From Mesotaenium endlicherianum (lineage: Eukaryota; Streptophyta; Zygnematophyceae; Zygnematales; Mesotaeniaceae), in the NCBI GenBank assembly GCA_009602735.1, contig WELA01007798.1, positions 245,346 to 309,345 of the forward strand: a stretch of 64,000 bases of DNA, in the 5' to 3' direction. Numbering within the stretch: the stretch's first letter is position 1; each line of letters starts with the position of its first letter. The notes beneath the pieces were generated by a model. The model saw only the letters and a list, made by a program, of their open reading frames with translations. It was not told the DNA's origin and made no database searches. This document shows, in pieces, positions 31,800 through 40,826 of the stretch. The translations under genes were made by a program, and so were the position numbers.

Positions 31800-31872
31800 A
31801 CTTTGCATTTCGGCGGATTCAAACCCGCGACCTTTCGTTTAAAACGTTCACACCTAACGGATTGGCCAAAGT
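31800..31872 (-). ncRNA. tRNA-like segment in D 5' LTR (relic)
   Basis: On the minus strand this 73-nt stretch begins actttggccaat and ends gcaaagt, so its ends pair (actttg with caaagt) like an acceptor stem. It has an A-box-like tggccaatccgttagg and a B-box-like ggtttgaatcc at tRNA spacing. D- and anticodon-arm pairing is poor, so it is a tRNA-derived relic or Pol III-type promoter rather than a working tRNA. The same 73 nt occur in the 3' LTR (38321-38393). Confidence 0.5.
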
Positions 31873-32136
31873 AGTTATTATATCTACCGATTCATGTCGA
31901 ATTAATGTGCACGCGACCGCGCGAGCAAACACGACCTTTCAGAAAGTCGCGCGACCGCGAAAACGCCCGTTTGGCGTATAACGGTTTTTTGGGAAACCGT
32001 CGAAAAGTCTCCTAAATGCCAAACGGCGCGCTAGGAGCATTTGGCCGATTTGGTTATGTCCAATTCAACCATCTTTTGTTGAAAATGAACCTGTGCCCTA
32101 GGTGGTGACTCAAAGCACTCCAGTGCGTCACGTTGT

Positions 32137-32154
32137 GCAAGTATATATACTTGC
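32137..32154 (+). promoter_or_regulatory. Palindromic TATA region of D LTR
   Basis: gcaagtatatatacttgc is a perfect 18-bp palindrome containing TATATATA. It is followed by the inverted repeat ttgtgag...ctcacaa. The 3' LTR has one mismatch (gcaagtatatatacctgc). It is the likely core promoter of D. Confidence 0.6.
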
Positions 32155-32324
32155 AAGAGTCATTGTGAGTGCAACTCTCACAAGCACACATTCTACGCTA
32201 GTTTTCATTTCCGCTATTTCAAGTATTCGTCAATTTGCACAAGTATACAGATTTTCTTTTCACTTCAATTAAATACTCCTTGAATACCGAGGAAAGATCC
32301 TCTTGAAAAGCAGAAACGTTACAT

Positions 32325-32337
32325 TGGTATCGGAGCC
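32325..32337 (+). other. D primer binding site
   Basis: tggtatcggagcc, directly after the 5' LTR end (ttaca, t). Initiator-Met tRNA type. Confidence 0.85.
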
Positions 32338-33212
32338 GATCTCCGTTTCTCCAAGGAATTTTCTTTTTTTTAGTGGTTGGAATATATTTGGAAAATATAT
32401 TTCGGGGTAATTTTTTGTACAGGACGGTCACCCATCCCAGTACTGCCCTAGGCTACGGTCGCTTATCGTAGAAATCTGTTTGGGGCAATTCTTTGAACTG
32501 CACGGCCACCCATCCCAGTTCTGCTTTGAACCTACGGTCGCTTATCGTAGCCACTTTCGACAAGAAACACCGCAGCGATTGTTGGTGCAACTGCGCTGCT
32601 GTCGCTCTTGCCGCTGGCCACGACGACAACCTCAACGATCCCTCAGGCGCTGTCGGTATATTTTACGTTAAACCCTTTTTTTGCCACGTTCATTGCGCAC
32701 AGTCGCTTTGTTTCCGAGATGGTTATTAACACCGCAATTCGTTCATACTTGCAGGCTGTACAGGGGGTTGCTAGCACATCTGGGACTGCTGGGGACGTTA
32801 CTCTTCAGCCCCTCCCACTTGTTACCCCTGGGCAGGCCTCGGCATCGACGCCTACCCACAAACCCTCCCCGCTTGAAGAGTTTCAAGGTCGCCCAAAGTC
32901 CACTATAGTTCGTGAGACGAGACAACAAAAGGAGCCAGTCGTACAGCCTCGTCGTTAGCCTGTTCGCACTATACGTCCTCCTCATAGCGGTTTTCATACA
33001 TCTTGTAAGGGAGGTCCGAAACAGCATATTCCTTCCACAATCGGAAACATTGCCAATTCACCAGGACCTGCCCTAAAGACTCGCAAGATTCATGACACCG
33101 AGACTCGTCCCCACATTGTGGCGCCGGGTATGTGTTTTTCATGTGGCCAAAAGGGACATACCTTTAAAACGTGTCCTCAAGAAAGGATTCGCGGTTTAGT
33201 CCCCACGACGTA
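32338..33212 (+). pseudogene. D leader and gag remnant
   Basis: The leader (32338-32600) contains a duplicated segment: two copies of cacccatcccagt(a/t)ctgc ... tacggtcgcttatcgtag lie at about 32430-32470 and 32507-32550. The gag remnant (from about 32608) reads ATSTIPQALSVYF and later carries the CCHC knuckle CFSCGQKGHTFKTC at 33133-33174. Much of capsid seems to be missing, since the gag is short. The frame is broken by a TAG at 32956. Confidence 0.65.
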
Positions 33213-33533
33213 GCTCAGGAGCTAGTCATTGCGCCTCCTTTTGAGCTATAGACAACACTACTTAGTGAGCAAGAACTTCTAGGTGTATGTTTGCATACAC
33301 CCAAGATTCTTGTTCTCTCTGGCATACCCGATATTGATATGTTCCGTTTGGAATATGTTATTATGCAAGTGTTGAGCTTTGACGAGTGTACTGAACCAAT
33401 TTACATTTTTGCATTCACGTGAAAACGCTTGTACTCTTACCCAATTACTCGGTTTCAAGCGCAATCGGCAATGCAAAATGGAATTTTGGTATAGGACCTC
33501 CAAATTTCTCACATTCCTCTCAAGGCAAGGACA

Positions 33534-34292
33534 TTGCTACTGATCCATAAAGCTTCTTTGGGGTTAAGTATGATGTTTGACGTGAAAGTTTTAGGCAAGT
33601 CATGCTTTACAATCATTGATTCAGGCGCATCAGTGAGCTTCATTAGTGTACGTTTTGCACAAGGAATGAAGTTGATTCCAACATTGAAGGACGAGGAACT
33701 TTGCCTTGGTGATGGCTCGTTAGCTTGTATTATTGGAAAGATAAACTTGCAACTCCGAGTGCAATCATACATCGGCCACGAACACTTCTACGTCACTGAA
33801 GTGCCCGATGGTATTGATGCAATTCTGGGTACGACTTGGCTTACGCAGACAAGTGCATTGCTTGACTTCAGTCAAAAGCCATGCATTGTTTGCAAAGGGA
33901 CAAGGAAGATTACTCTCCAGTCTCTTAGGCCCGATATGGCCATAGAAAGTCCTTCGAAAACTCTTCTATTGTCCATCAAGCAAGCTCGACATTTGGCAAA
34001 ACAAGGTCAAAATGTTTTCTGTGGATTACTGCGACCTGATTCCCCCGTCACTTCCACTAAGCTCTTTACGGAAGAACCCATGTTAGACGTGATTGGTCAT
34101 GAAGAGACACTCACAGCTGCACTTTCTGCTCTTTTGCAAAAGTACAAATCAATGTTTCCTGGTGAAATACCAGCCGGGCTTCCGCCTGGTAGGGGTATTG
34201 GACATACGATTCCTCTCATTCCCGATTCTCAACCGACTTGGAGACCGATTTATCGCCTCTGTCCGTTGGAGATGAACGAAATGAAGGCCTAA
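33534..34292 (+). CDS. D aspartic protease (open 252-codon frame)
   Basis: Retropepsin with FTIIDSGASVSFISVRFAQG and the second motif GIDAILGTTWLTQT. It continues through a linker (LSIKQARHLAKQGQNVF) to the RT-proximal RGIGHTIPLIPDSQPTW. It stops at a TAA in KA-stop-ISDLLEKGW, just before RT. 33213-33533 shows no clear frame. Confidence 0.85.
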   Translation: MLLIHKASLGLSMMFDVKVLGKSCFTIIDSGASVSFISVRFAQGMKLIPTLKDEELCLGDGSLACIIGKINLQLRVQSYIGHEHFYVTEVPDGIDAILGTTWLTQTSALLDFSQKPCIVCKGTRKITLQSLRPDMAIESPSKTLLLSIKQARHLAKQGQNVFCGLLRPDSPVTSTKLFTEEPMLDVIGHEETLTAALSALLQKYKSMFPGEIPAGLPPGRGIGHTIPLIPDSQPTWRPIYRLCPLEMNEMKA

Positions 34293-34301
34293 ATTAGTGA
34301 T

Positions 34302-35198
34302 TTGCTTGAGAAAGGATGGATTGAGGCAAGCTCTTCTCCATTCGGGGCGCCCATCCTATTTGTTCAAAACAAAGATGGGACGCTTAGAATGTGCATTGAT
34401 TATCGTGCATTGAACAATATAACGGTCAAGAACCGCTATTCATTGCCTCGCATTGATGATGTGTTTGATTCGCTCCAGGGGGCATGCGTGTTCCCCTTGC
34501 TTGATAAAGCCCAAGGCTATCATCGGATACAAATCACACCAGAGGATGTCCCCAAGACAGCGTTTTGGACGTCTATTGGGCACTTCCAATACAAAGTCCT
34601 ACGTTTTGGACTTACCAATGCACGAGCGACATTCCAAAGTAAGATGAACAATTTGTTTAGACCTTACTTGGGGAAATTTGTCCAGGTTTACCTTGACGAT
34701 ATCTTGGTCTATTCAAAGAACAAGGACGAGCATTACAAGCACCTTGAATTGGTGTTGCAAATCCTTCGTGAGCAACAGCTGTATGCTAAGCTCAAGAAAT
34801 GTTCCTTCCTGAAGGATGAACTATTGTACCTCGGACATATAGTGGGTTCGAAAGGGGAGCGCCCTGACCCAGCCAAGATTGCGTGTGTTGCAGATTGGCC
34901 TGTCCCGAAAGATGTGCATACTGTACGTTCCTTCGTTGGATTTGCAAACTACTTTCGTAAGTTTAAGCAAGGTTATTTAGTGATGGTCGCGCCACTCACT
35001 GCTCTGACCAGGAAAGACCAGACTTCCATTTGGAATGAGACTACGCAGATTGCATTCAAGCGCATTAAGTATGCACTCACTAATGCGCCACTTCTTTCAG
35101 TAGCCGATCCCGACTTGCCTTACGAGGTAGTCCCCAATGCGTCTGGTGTTGGAATAGGGGCTGTTCTGCTGCAGGCAGGCAAGCCTATCAATTTTTGA
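34302..35198 (+). CDS. D reverse transcriptase and RNase H start (open 298-codon frame)
   Basis: [35 protein letters not shown] (first Asp), [15 protein letters not shown], catalytic VYLDDILVYSK intact, CSFLKDELLYLGHIV, FVGFANYFRKFKQGY. RNase H begins EVVPNASGVGIGAVLL, where the catalytic Asp of (T)DAS is Asn. The frame ends by a shift at PINF near 35195. Confidence 0.9.
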   Translation: MLEKGWIEASSSPFGAPILFVQNKDGTLRMCIDYRALNNITVKNRYSLPRIDDVFDSLQGACVFPLLDKAQGYHRIQITPEDVPKTAFWTSIGHFQYKVLRFGLTNARATFQSKMNNLFRPYLGKFVQVYLDDILVYSKNKDEHYKHLELVLQILREQQLYAKLKKCSFLKDELLYLGHIVGSKGERPDPAKIACVADWPVPKDVHTVRSFVGFANYFRKFKQGYLVMVAPLTALTRKDQTSIWNETTQIAFKRIKYALTNAPLLSVADPDLPYEVVPNASGVGIGAVLLQAGKPINF

Positions 35199-35950
35199 GA
35201 GTCGAAAGCTGACACCTGCCGAACATAATTATTCAAAAACAGAGCAGGAGCTCTGGGCAGTCATATACGCTTTAAAGACTTGGCGATGTTATTTGCAAGG
35301 TTGCAAGGGTTTGACAGTGGTTACAGATCACTGCCCAAATACCTTCTTTCGAATACAGCCAACGAGGCGCCAGACGAGATGGTCTGAGTTCTTGCAACGA
35401 TTCCACTTTAACTGGGCGTATCGCCCCGGTCGCAATAATGTTACGGACTCTCTAAGTCGAATTCCCCTTCACCACTTGATGTTGGGGACTATTGCTAGTT
35501 TGCAAGGACAAAACGATCAAGTTTCAAAAGCGGCCACCCTTGATTCTGCTGTACCACCCCAGACGATTGGCGTTGCACGGCCTAGTGACGCGGGCCATCC
35601 CGATTTGGGTAGCATGCAAACCTCTGAAGTACTTGACCTGCATCAACTATTTCATGAGGGCTATCTCCAAGCTCCGTTTTTCCTAGATCTCCATAGTATT
35701 GACTTCAGCGGTGTAGCCGTGACGATGGACAATATGGATAAAAGGAAAAAACACTCAGACTATTCATTTGAGGACGGTTTTTGGTGGCACAATGGGCGCA
35801 TTGCTGTCCCAGAAGGCCGAGAAGACATGAGCTACTACGAGAAGCCCATGACTCTTCTTACTCTGGTCACCATGGAATTACCAAAACCACACACGCTTTG
35901 CGCCGAGGGTACATTTGGCCGTCCCTCAAAGTTGATGTTGCCGAGTACAT
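35199..35950 (+). pseudogene. D RNase H end and integrase zinc-binding start
   Basis: After the shift: ESRKLTPAEHNYSKTEQELW, YLQGCKGLTVVTDHCP, RWSEFLQRFHFNWAYRPG, DSLSRIP. The integrase zinc finger begins (REAHDSSYSGHHGITKTTH in the frame 35781 onward) and is cut by the solo A LTR after DVAEYI. Confidence 0.85.
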
Positions 35951-36452
35951 TGTAGTGAAACATATAGATAAAGTACTTAGTGAAACAGAATACTTTATCT
36001 ATTCAAGACAAGGATCTTTGAACACAAGTGGTAGCTTCTTGAAGAGAGATGGCTTCTTGAAAGTTAATATGTTTCTGGATTTCGGCAAGTACAAGAGTGA
36101 TTCTGGAATGTCTTTCTATGTTCTAGCTCTTGTTTATATACTTGCTACATAAGTAATTTCTAGGAAGGTGTATGTTGATGTGTTGGCACCCAACACATCC
36201 CAAAACTTGCCACCTCTTTCTAGAATAATGTACACATGTCCTTTTGACCTAAAAATGGCACATCTGACTTTTGCCACATGGAGTTCTTCTAGGTCTTTCC
36301 TCTAACTTCGAAAATGCCTTGGAAGGTACAAAGGACATGAACCAAGTTACTAGAGTACCTATTCACACTTGACTCCACACAATACCACTCCAAATATATT
36401 TGAAAACATTAAAATATATGCATACTAATATATAATAACTCAAATCACTACA
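35951..36452 (-). repeat. Solo A-family LTR in D integrase (502 bp)
   Basis: In element sense TGTAGTGATTTGAG...GTTTCACTACA. It is flanked by acat at 35947-35950 and 36453-36456. The D-like copy at 46670-46690 keeps the empty site gagtacatcgccaactgcgc, which confirms the insertion point. The inverted repeat gatgtgttgg-cac-ccaacacatc is perfect here (36177-36199). Confidence 0.92.
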
Positions 36453-37381
36453 ACATCGTCAACTGCGCAACATGTCAGAGGAATAAGCCGAGCCATACGT
36501 TGCCAGCTGGAAAGTTACAGCCATTGGAACTTGCATGTGCTCCTTGGGAAAGCATAAGCTTCGACTTTGTCGTGGAATTGCCTACCACCGATAGAGGACA
36601 CAATGGGGTGTTTACGATCGTGGATCGTTTCACTAAGATGGTGCACTTTGTGGCCACTAAACCATCACTTGATGCAGTCGAGACCGCGCGTCTCTTCGTG
36701 GTTCATGTGTGCAAGTTGCATGGCATGCCGAAAGAAATCATAAGTGGTCATGACAGTAGATTTACGAGCCACTTCTGGCAGGAAGTTTGCTCGCATTTCG
36801 GCACAAACCTTAAGATGTCAACTAGCTTCCATCCTCAGACCGATGGTCAGACAGAGCGCTTGAACCGCGTTCTGCAACAGTTCCTTAGGCATCATGTGAA
36901 TCCTCGCCAAGACGACTGGGACACCCTCCTTTCAATTCCAGAGTTCGCAGTTAATAATGCTTATCAGGAAAGTGTTAAGGAAACTCTATTTTTCCTTAAT
37001 TATGGGCGACATTGGCACACTCCCCTGACACACGTCATTCAAGGTCAGACGGGGATGTCAACCATGAGGGTGCCAAGTGCACGCCTATTTGTCCATTCTC
37101 TTCAAGAGGTGCACAAAAACGCAACGCTGGCTTTAGCCGCTGCTCAAGATCGGCAGAAAACGTTTACCGACACACGCAGGACTGAGTTAAGTGCTCAAGT
37201 TGGCAATAAAGTAGTTCTGCAAACTAAAAACCTCCAACTCAAGCACCCAGGAAAGCGCAAGCTTCTGCCTCGCTTGGTAGGCCCTTTTATCATTATCGCA
37301 AGGTTGGCCCTGTTGCATACCGACTGGATTTGCCTAAATCCATGGGGCGAACGCATCCTGTGTTCCATGCCAGTTTATTGA
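36453..37381 (+). CDS. D integrase core (open frame from 36500)
   Basis: The zinc finger ends NCATCQRNK-like at 36455-36490, then the DDE core follows: SISFDFVVELPTTDRGHNGV, IISGHDSRFTSHFW, STSFHPQTDGQTERLNRV (all three acids present, although SDRD reads SGHD). The C-terminal part includes KVVLQTKNLQLKHPGKRKL and LVGPFIII, then a shift near 37300. Confidence 0.88.
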
Positions 37382-37852
37382 AGCTATTTAGGTCTGATGG
37401 CTGCTATCAGCCACAAGTACCGAAATTGGAACTCAAACAAGATGACATAGCGTGGGATGTAGAGGAGGTCATTGGACACCGCTACATCCGTCATAAGCCT
37501 CCACGCGTGGAACTTTTGATTAATTGCCTCGACTACAATTCTAGCTAGATTTCGTATGAATCGCGGGACAAAATCCTACATAACTGTAGCGACCTGGTTC
37601 AACAGTATTGGTTACGATGGGCTAGTGCTCAGCAGCTCTGTACCACGGCAGGTGTGCTACCCGGTACAAGTCGTAAGCCAAGGAACAAACGCAAAAGGGA
37701 CGCGGACAAATTATCGCTCTTTTCCGTCACTGTTCAATGCAATTGTCCTTCACTCGAAATATGTTTCACGCTCGCTACCGGCAAGTATTAACACATTATA
37801 CTTAAAAGACGATGCTTAATGCGGACGTTAAGTTCTTTTAAGGGGGGAGGAG
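37330..37852 (+). pseudogene. D integrase C-terminus and decayed chromodomain
   Basis: GRTHPVFHASLLKLF, then WDVEEVIGHRYIRHKPPRVE, LLINCLDYNSS, and a TAG where Trp is expected (next residues ISYESRD), matching the layout of a gypsy chromodomain. A tail (VQQYWLRWASAQQLC in another frame) follows, then the polypurine tract aggggggagg at 37841-37850. Confidence 0.7.
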
Positions 37853-38843
37853 TGTAACGACCTTAGCTTTTTAGGCGCATTTAGAACGTTTTCCTAATCA
37901 CCTAAAAGACGTCATACTTTTATGCTGTATAAGACTGCATATTTATTAAATTATTTTAACACACACGTGTGCCAACTAATTCCCGGTTGATTGGCGACAC
38001 GACCCGAATACAATTGCAAGAAGAATCGTAAAGTAATTCGATTACTTCGCAAAAGTATAACGTAATTAATCAAAAAGTAGTTTGATTAATTATGGCGGAA
38101 TAGCTTAATCAATTATGGATTGATTAACTTGTTTTGACTGTCACTATATCGGATATTAATTGTCATTGTTTCGGTTAACGACGTGTCGCTAACCAGAAAG
38201 AAAACACCAAGTTGTGGCCCAAGGGAGCCACCGGTCGAAATCCAACCCGCGACCTCCCGGTCGTCGCGTCGCGATTCCGAAAATAGTCGTCAAGTCAAAC
38301 GAAATATAATATGCAAATTTACTTTGCATTTTGGCGGATTCAAACCCGCGACCTTTCGTTTAAAACGTTCACACCTAACCGATTGGCCAAAGTAGTTATT
38401 ATAGCTACCGATTCATGTCAAATTAATGTGTACGCGACCGCGTGAGCAATCGCAACTGTTCAGAATGTCACGCGAACGCGAAAATGCCCGTTTGGTATAT
38501 AACGGTTTTTCGGAAATCGTCGAAAAGTCTCCTAAAGGCCAAACGGCGCGCTAGGAGCATTCGGCCAAATTGGTTATGTCCAATTCAACCATTTTTTGTT
38601 GAACATGAACCAGTGCCCTAGGTGGTGACTCGAAGCAATCCAGTGCCTCACGTTGTGCAAGTATATATACCTGCAAGAGTCATTGTGAGTGCAACTCTCA
38701 CAAGCACACATTCTGCGTTACTTTTCATTTTTGCTATTTCAAGTATTCGTCGATTCGCACAAGTATACGGATTTTCATTTCACTTCAATTAAACATTCCT
38801 TGAATACTGAAGAAAGATCCTCTTGAAAAGCAAAAAAGTTACA
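37853..38843 (+). repeat. D 3' LTR (991 bp)
   Basis: Pairs end to end with 31333-32323 at identical length. It includes the same tRNA-like segment (38321-38393, minus) and palindromic TATA region with one change. It is followed by the ggctg duplication. Confidence 0.92.
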
Positions 38844-38848
38844 GGCTG

Positions 38849-39660
38849 AGTATTGATGGCACGGCATGGCTAAGGTCGTGGTCGACGTCGTCAGCAGTTG
38901 CACTTTCTGCGACCGTGTGCGCTCGAGCTTCTCAGCGCGCACTGTTGCCCTTAGCCCCCTCCTCATTTGGGGGCTGTTCTACAGGTGGTGATTGGACTTG
39001 GCTGGGGAGTTGCCCAAGTCCTGCCCAGGCAACCTCTACGTCTTAGTGACGATTGAGCACTTGTCCAAGTGGATCGAGCTCGTGCCCTTACCTAGCAAGG
39101 CCAGTGAGGGGATTGCCCAAGCGTTCCTTCATCAGGTCCTAAGTCGCTCTAGCGGCTGCGCTGAGGTGCTGACCGACCAGGGCAAGGAGTTCCAAGGCAG
39201 CTTTCAGAAGCTGCTAGAGCGTTCCATGATCGACCACCACACCACCTCTCGCAATTACCCCCAGGCTGACGGATAGCATAGCGCATGGTGCAGACTGTCA
39301 AGCTGGCGCTGCGCAAGTACTGCTTGACCCACGATTGCAACCATTGGGACGACGCACTTTCGTGACTGGCCAAGTTCAGCCGGCAGGCCTCCTTGGCCTC
39401 ACATGCGCCTTACTTTCTGCTCTATAAACGCCAGCCAATATTGCCTGCCGCAGCGAGGACAGTGGCTGAGAGCGTCTTGGACTTGGACAGTGCGGAGACA
39501 TGGAGTGCTCTTATCGCGCAACGTGCACAGCTTTTCCAGCGCCTGATGCCCATGGCCATGGACAACCTCATTATTGCCCAGCACCGCGACACGCTAAGGT
39601 ATGCTATGACTCGTGGAGGAGCCTATCCTCCGCGGGTGTTGTAGTTTTCCGCAGGTGACT
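38849..39660 (+). pseudogene. Element C integrase core
   Basis: Resumes after D with WHGMAKVVVDVV and SSCTFCDR (second half of the zinc finger), then DLAGELPKSCPGNLYVLVTI, KWIELVPLPSK, VLTDQGKEFQGSF (second Asp), HHTTSRNYPQADG and a TAG. The Glu-bearing helix is damaged near 39280. 39393-39644 encodes a later part (FLLYKRQPILPAA, RAQLFQRLMPMAMDNL). Confidence 0.82.
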
Positions 39661-39662
39661 TT

Positions 39663-39902
39663 GTGTATCTGCGACGTCAGACAAAAAATATCCTTGACAC
39701 CAGCAGCTCGTCGGTCATCCTGCGCGTCAAGCGTGCCTCGGCGTCAAGCGTACTGGAGCTGAAAGGCGCAAATCACTGTCTTTACAAGGACCATACAAAG
39801 AAGTGTAGTCCATGCCAAACTTCTTACCTTGATGTGCAGATTTGTCCCCGCGACGTGCGGCCGCCCAAGGACTGGGCGTGCCATATCTGCCACAACCCTA
39901 GC
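39663..39902 (+). CDS. Element C C-terminal region and first half of PHD finger
   Basis: FVYLRRQTKNILDTSSSS, VLELKGANHCLYKDHTKKC, then QICPRDVRPPKDWACHICHN. The last part is the first CxxC pair (CHIC, 39879-39890) of a PHD finger. The frame is cut by a solo B LTR. PHD fingers bind histone H3 tails, and here the domain would replace the chromodomain as a reader at the integrase C-terminus. Confidence 0.75.
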
Positions 39903-40649
39903 TGAAAGGGGCAGAGCGCCCTCGCTGAATCGTAGTGACTCACAAGGAAAACAACTAGTTGCAATCATACTAAAGAGTGCAGTGGCATATCACTAAGACA
40001 ACTTATGAAAATTACTCAGCATTTTGAGTAGCAAGAACTGCTCACAAATGGACTAGCATGCAAGGTCTCGTCATTACAAACCCGTAGAAATTTACATAAG
40101 TGAAAACTCTCCAGACTCAAAAACGTTATGCCTGTTTATAGTTTTTTGCCTAAGTGCTTCTCTCTAGGAGGAAGCTACGGAATTTCCCAAGTGTTCTTCA
40201 ACTTGTCCCTTCCAAAATATTCGTGAGCATACTAGATTAGTTTCGTCTGACGTGTCGAGCTGAATTGACGTCCACATACAAACATGCATCGACATTACTA
40301 GATTGTTCTATCTTAGGCACGCTAAGCTAAACCGAAACTTCTAGGTAAATCGACCTAGTCGGCACTCTGCATCAGCCGAACTTACGTGAAGGTTCAAGTT
40401 CCCTCCAACGGGCCAGATCGCTCGACGCTGTCAGTCAATCCAATGGTCACGTTCACCAGGAATCAAGGATAGTTGTCAACCGACCTCAAAACTAATTAAA
40501 CTTCAAAAAGTCGTAACTCTCTCAATACTTAACCAAATTCGATGAACTCTATATCAAAATGACCTCAAAAATGCGTTCTACCCTACTATGCAATCAGAAT
40601 ATAATTTCATGGAACTCAAAAATGTACTTTTTAAACCTATGACCTTACA
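39903..40649 (-). repeat. Solo B-family LTR in PHD finger (747 bp)
   Basis: In element sense TGTAAGGTCATAGG...CTCTGCCCCTTTCA. It is flanked by ctagc (39898-39902) and ctggc (40650-40654), a 5-bp duplication with one later change. Confidence 0.9.
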
Positions 40650-40772
40650 CTGGCAAGCAGGCCAAGATGCTGCTCTGCAAGAGCTGCAACCTCAGCTTCC
40701 ACCTTGGCTGCCTCGACCTCCCACTAGAGCGCGCCCCGTTGGAGACTGATTTAGTATTGCCTGCTTTGAGTT
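40650..40772 (+). pseudogene. Element C second half of PHD finger
   Basis: KQAKMLLCKSCNLSFHLGC (40655-40711) supplies CxxC and HxxC with 4-residue spacing between, as in the C4HC3 PHD pattern. LDLPLERAPLETD follows. The final W-CPxC is lost after a probable one-base deletion near 40750 (reads LVLPALS then stop). Confidence 0.75.
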
Positions 40773-40814
40773 AGCTAGGGGTAGCATTTTGAGCTCATCA
40801 ACTGGAGGGTGAGA

Positions 40815-40826
40815 GCTGGAAGGGGG
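40815..40826 (+). other. Element C polypurine tract
   Basis: gctggaaggggg lies between the PHD region and the repeated LTR sequence that starts near 40827. Confidence 0.5.

Larger units (their letters stand above)
31333..32323 (+). repeat. D 5' LTR (991 bp)
   Basis: TGTAACGATCTGAG...AAACGTTACA. It contains a 73-nt tRNA-like segment on its minus strand (31800-31872), a second B-box-like segment near 31712-31735, and a palindromic TATA region at 32137-32154. Confidence 0.92.
31333..38843 (+). mobile_element. D: complete Ty3/gypsy element with 991-bp LTRs
   Basis: Full-length plus-strand element with two LTRs of 991 bp each, a primer binding site, gag with knuckle, PR, RT, RH, IN and a decayed chromodomain-like C-terminus. 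It is flanked by a perfect 5-bp duplication, ggctg at 31328-31332 and 38844-38848, inside the C integrase. It carries a solo A LTR at 35951-36452. There are several stops, but the RT and IN frames remain long. Confidence 0.93.
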
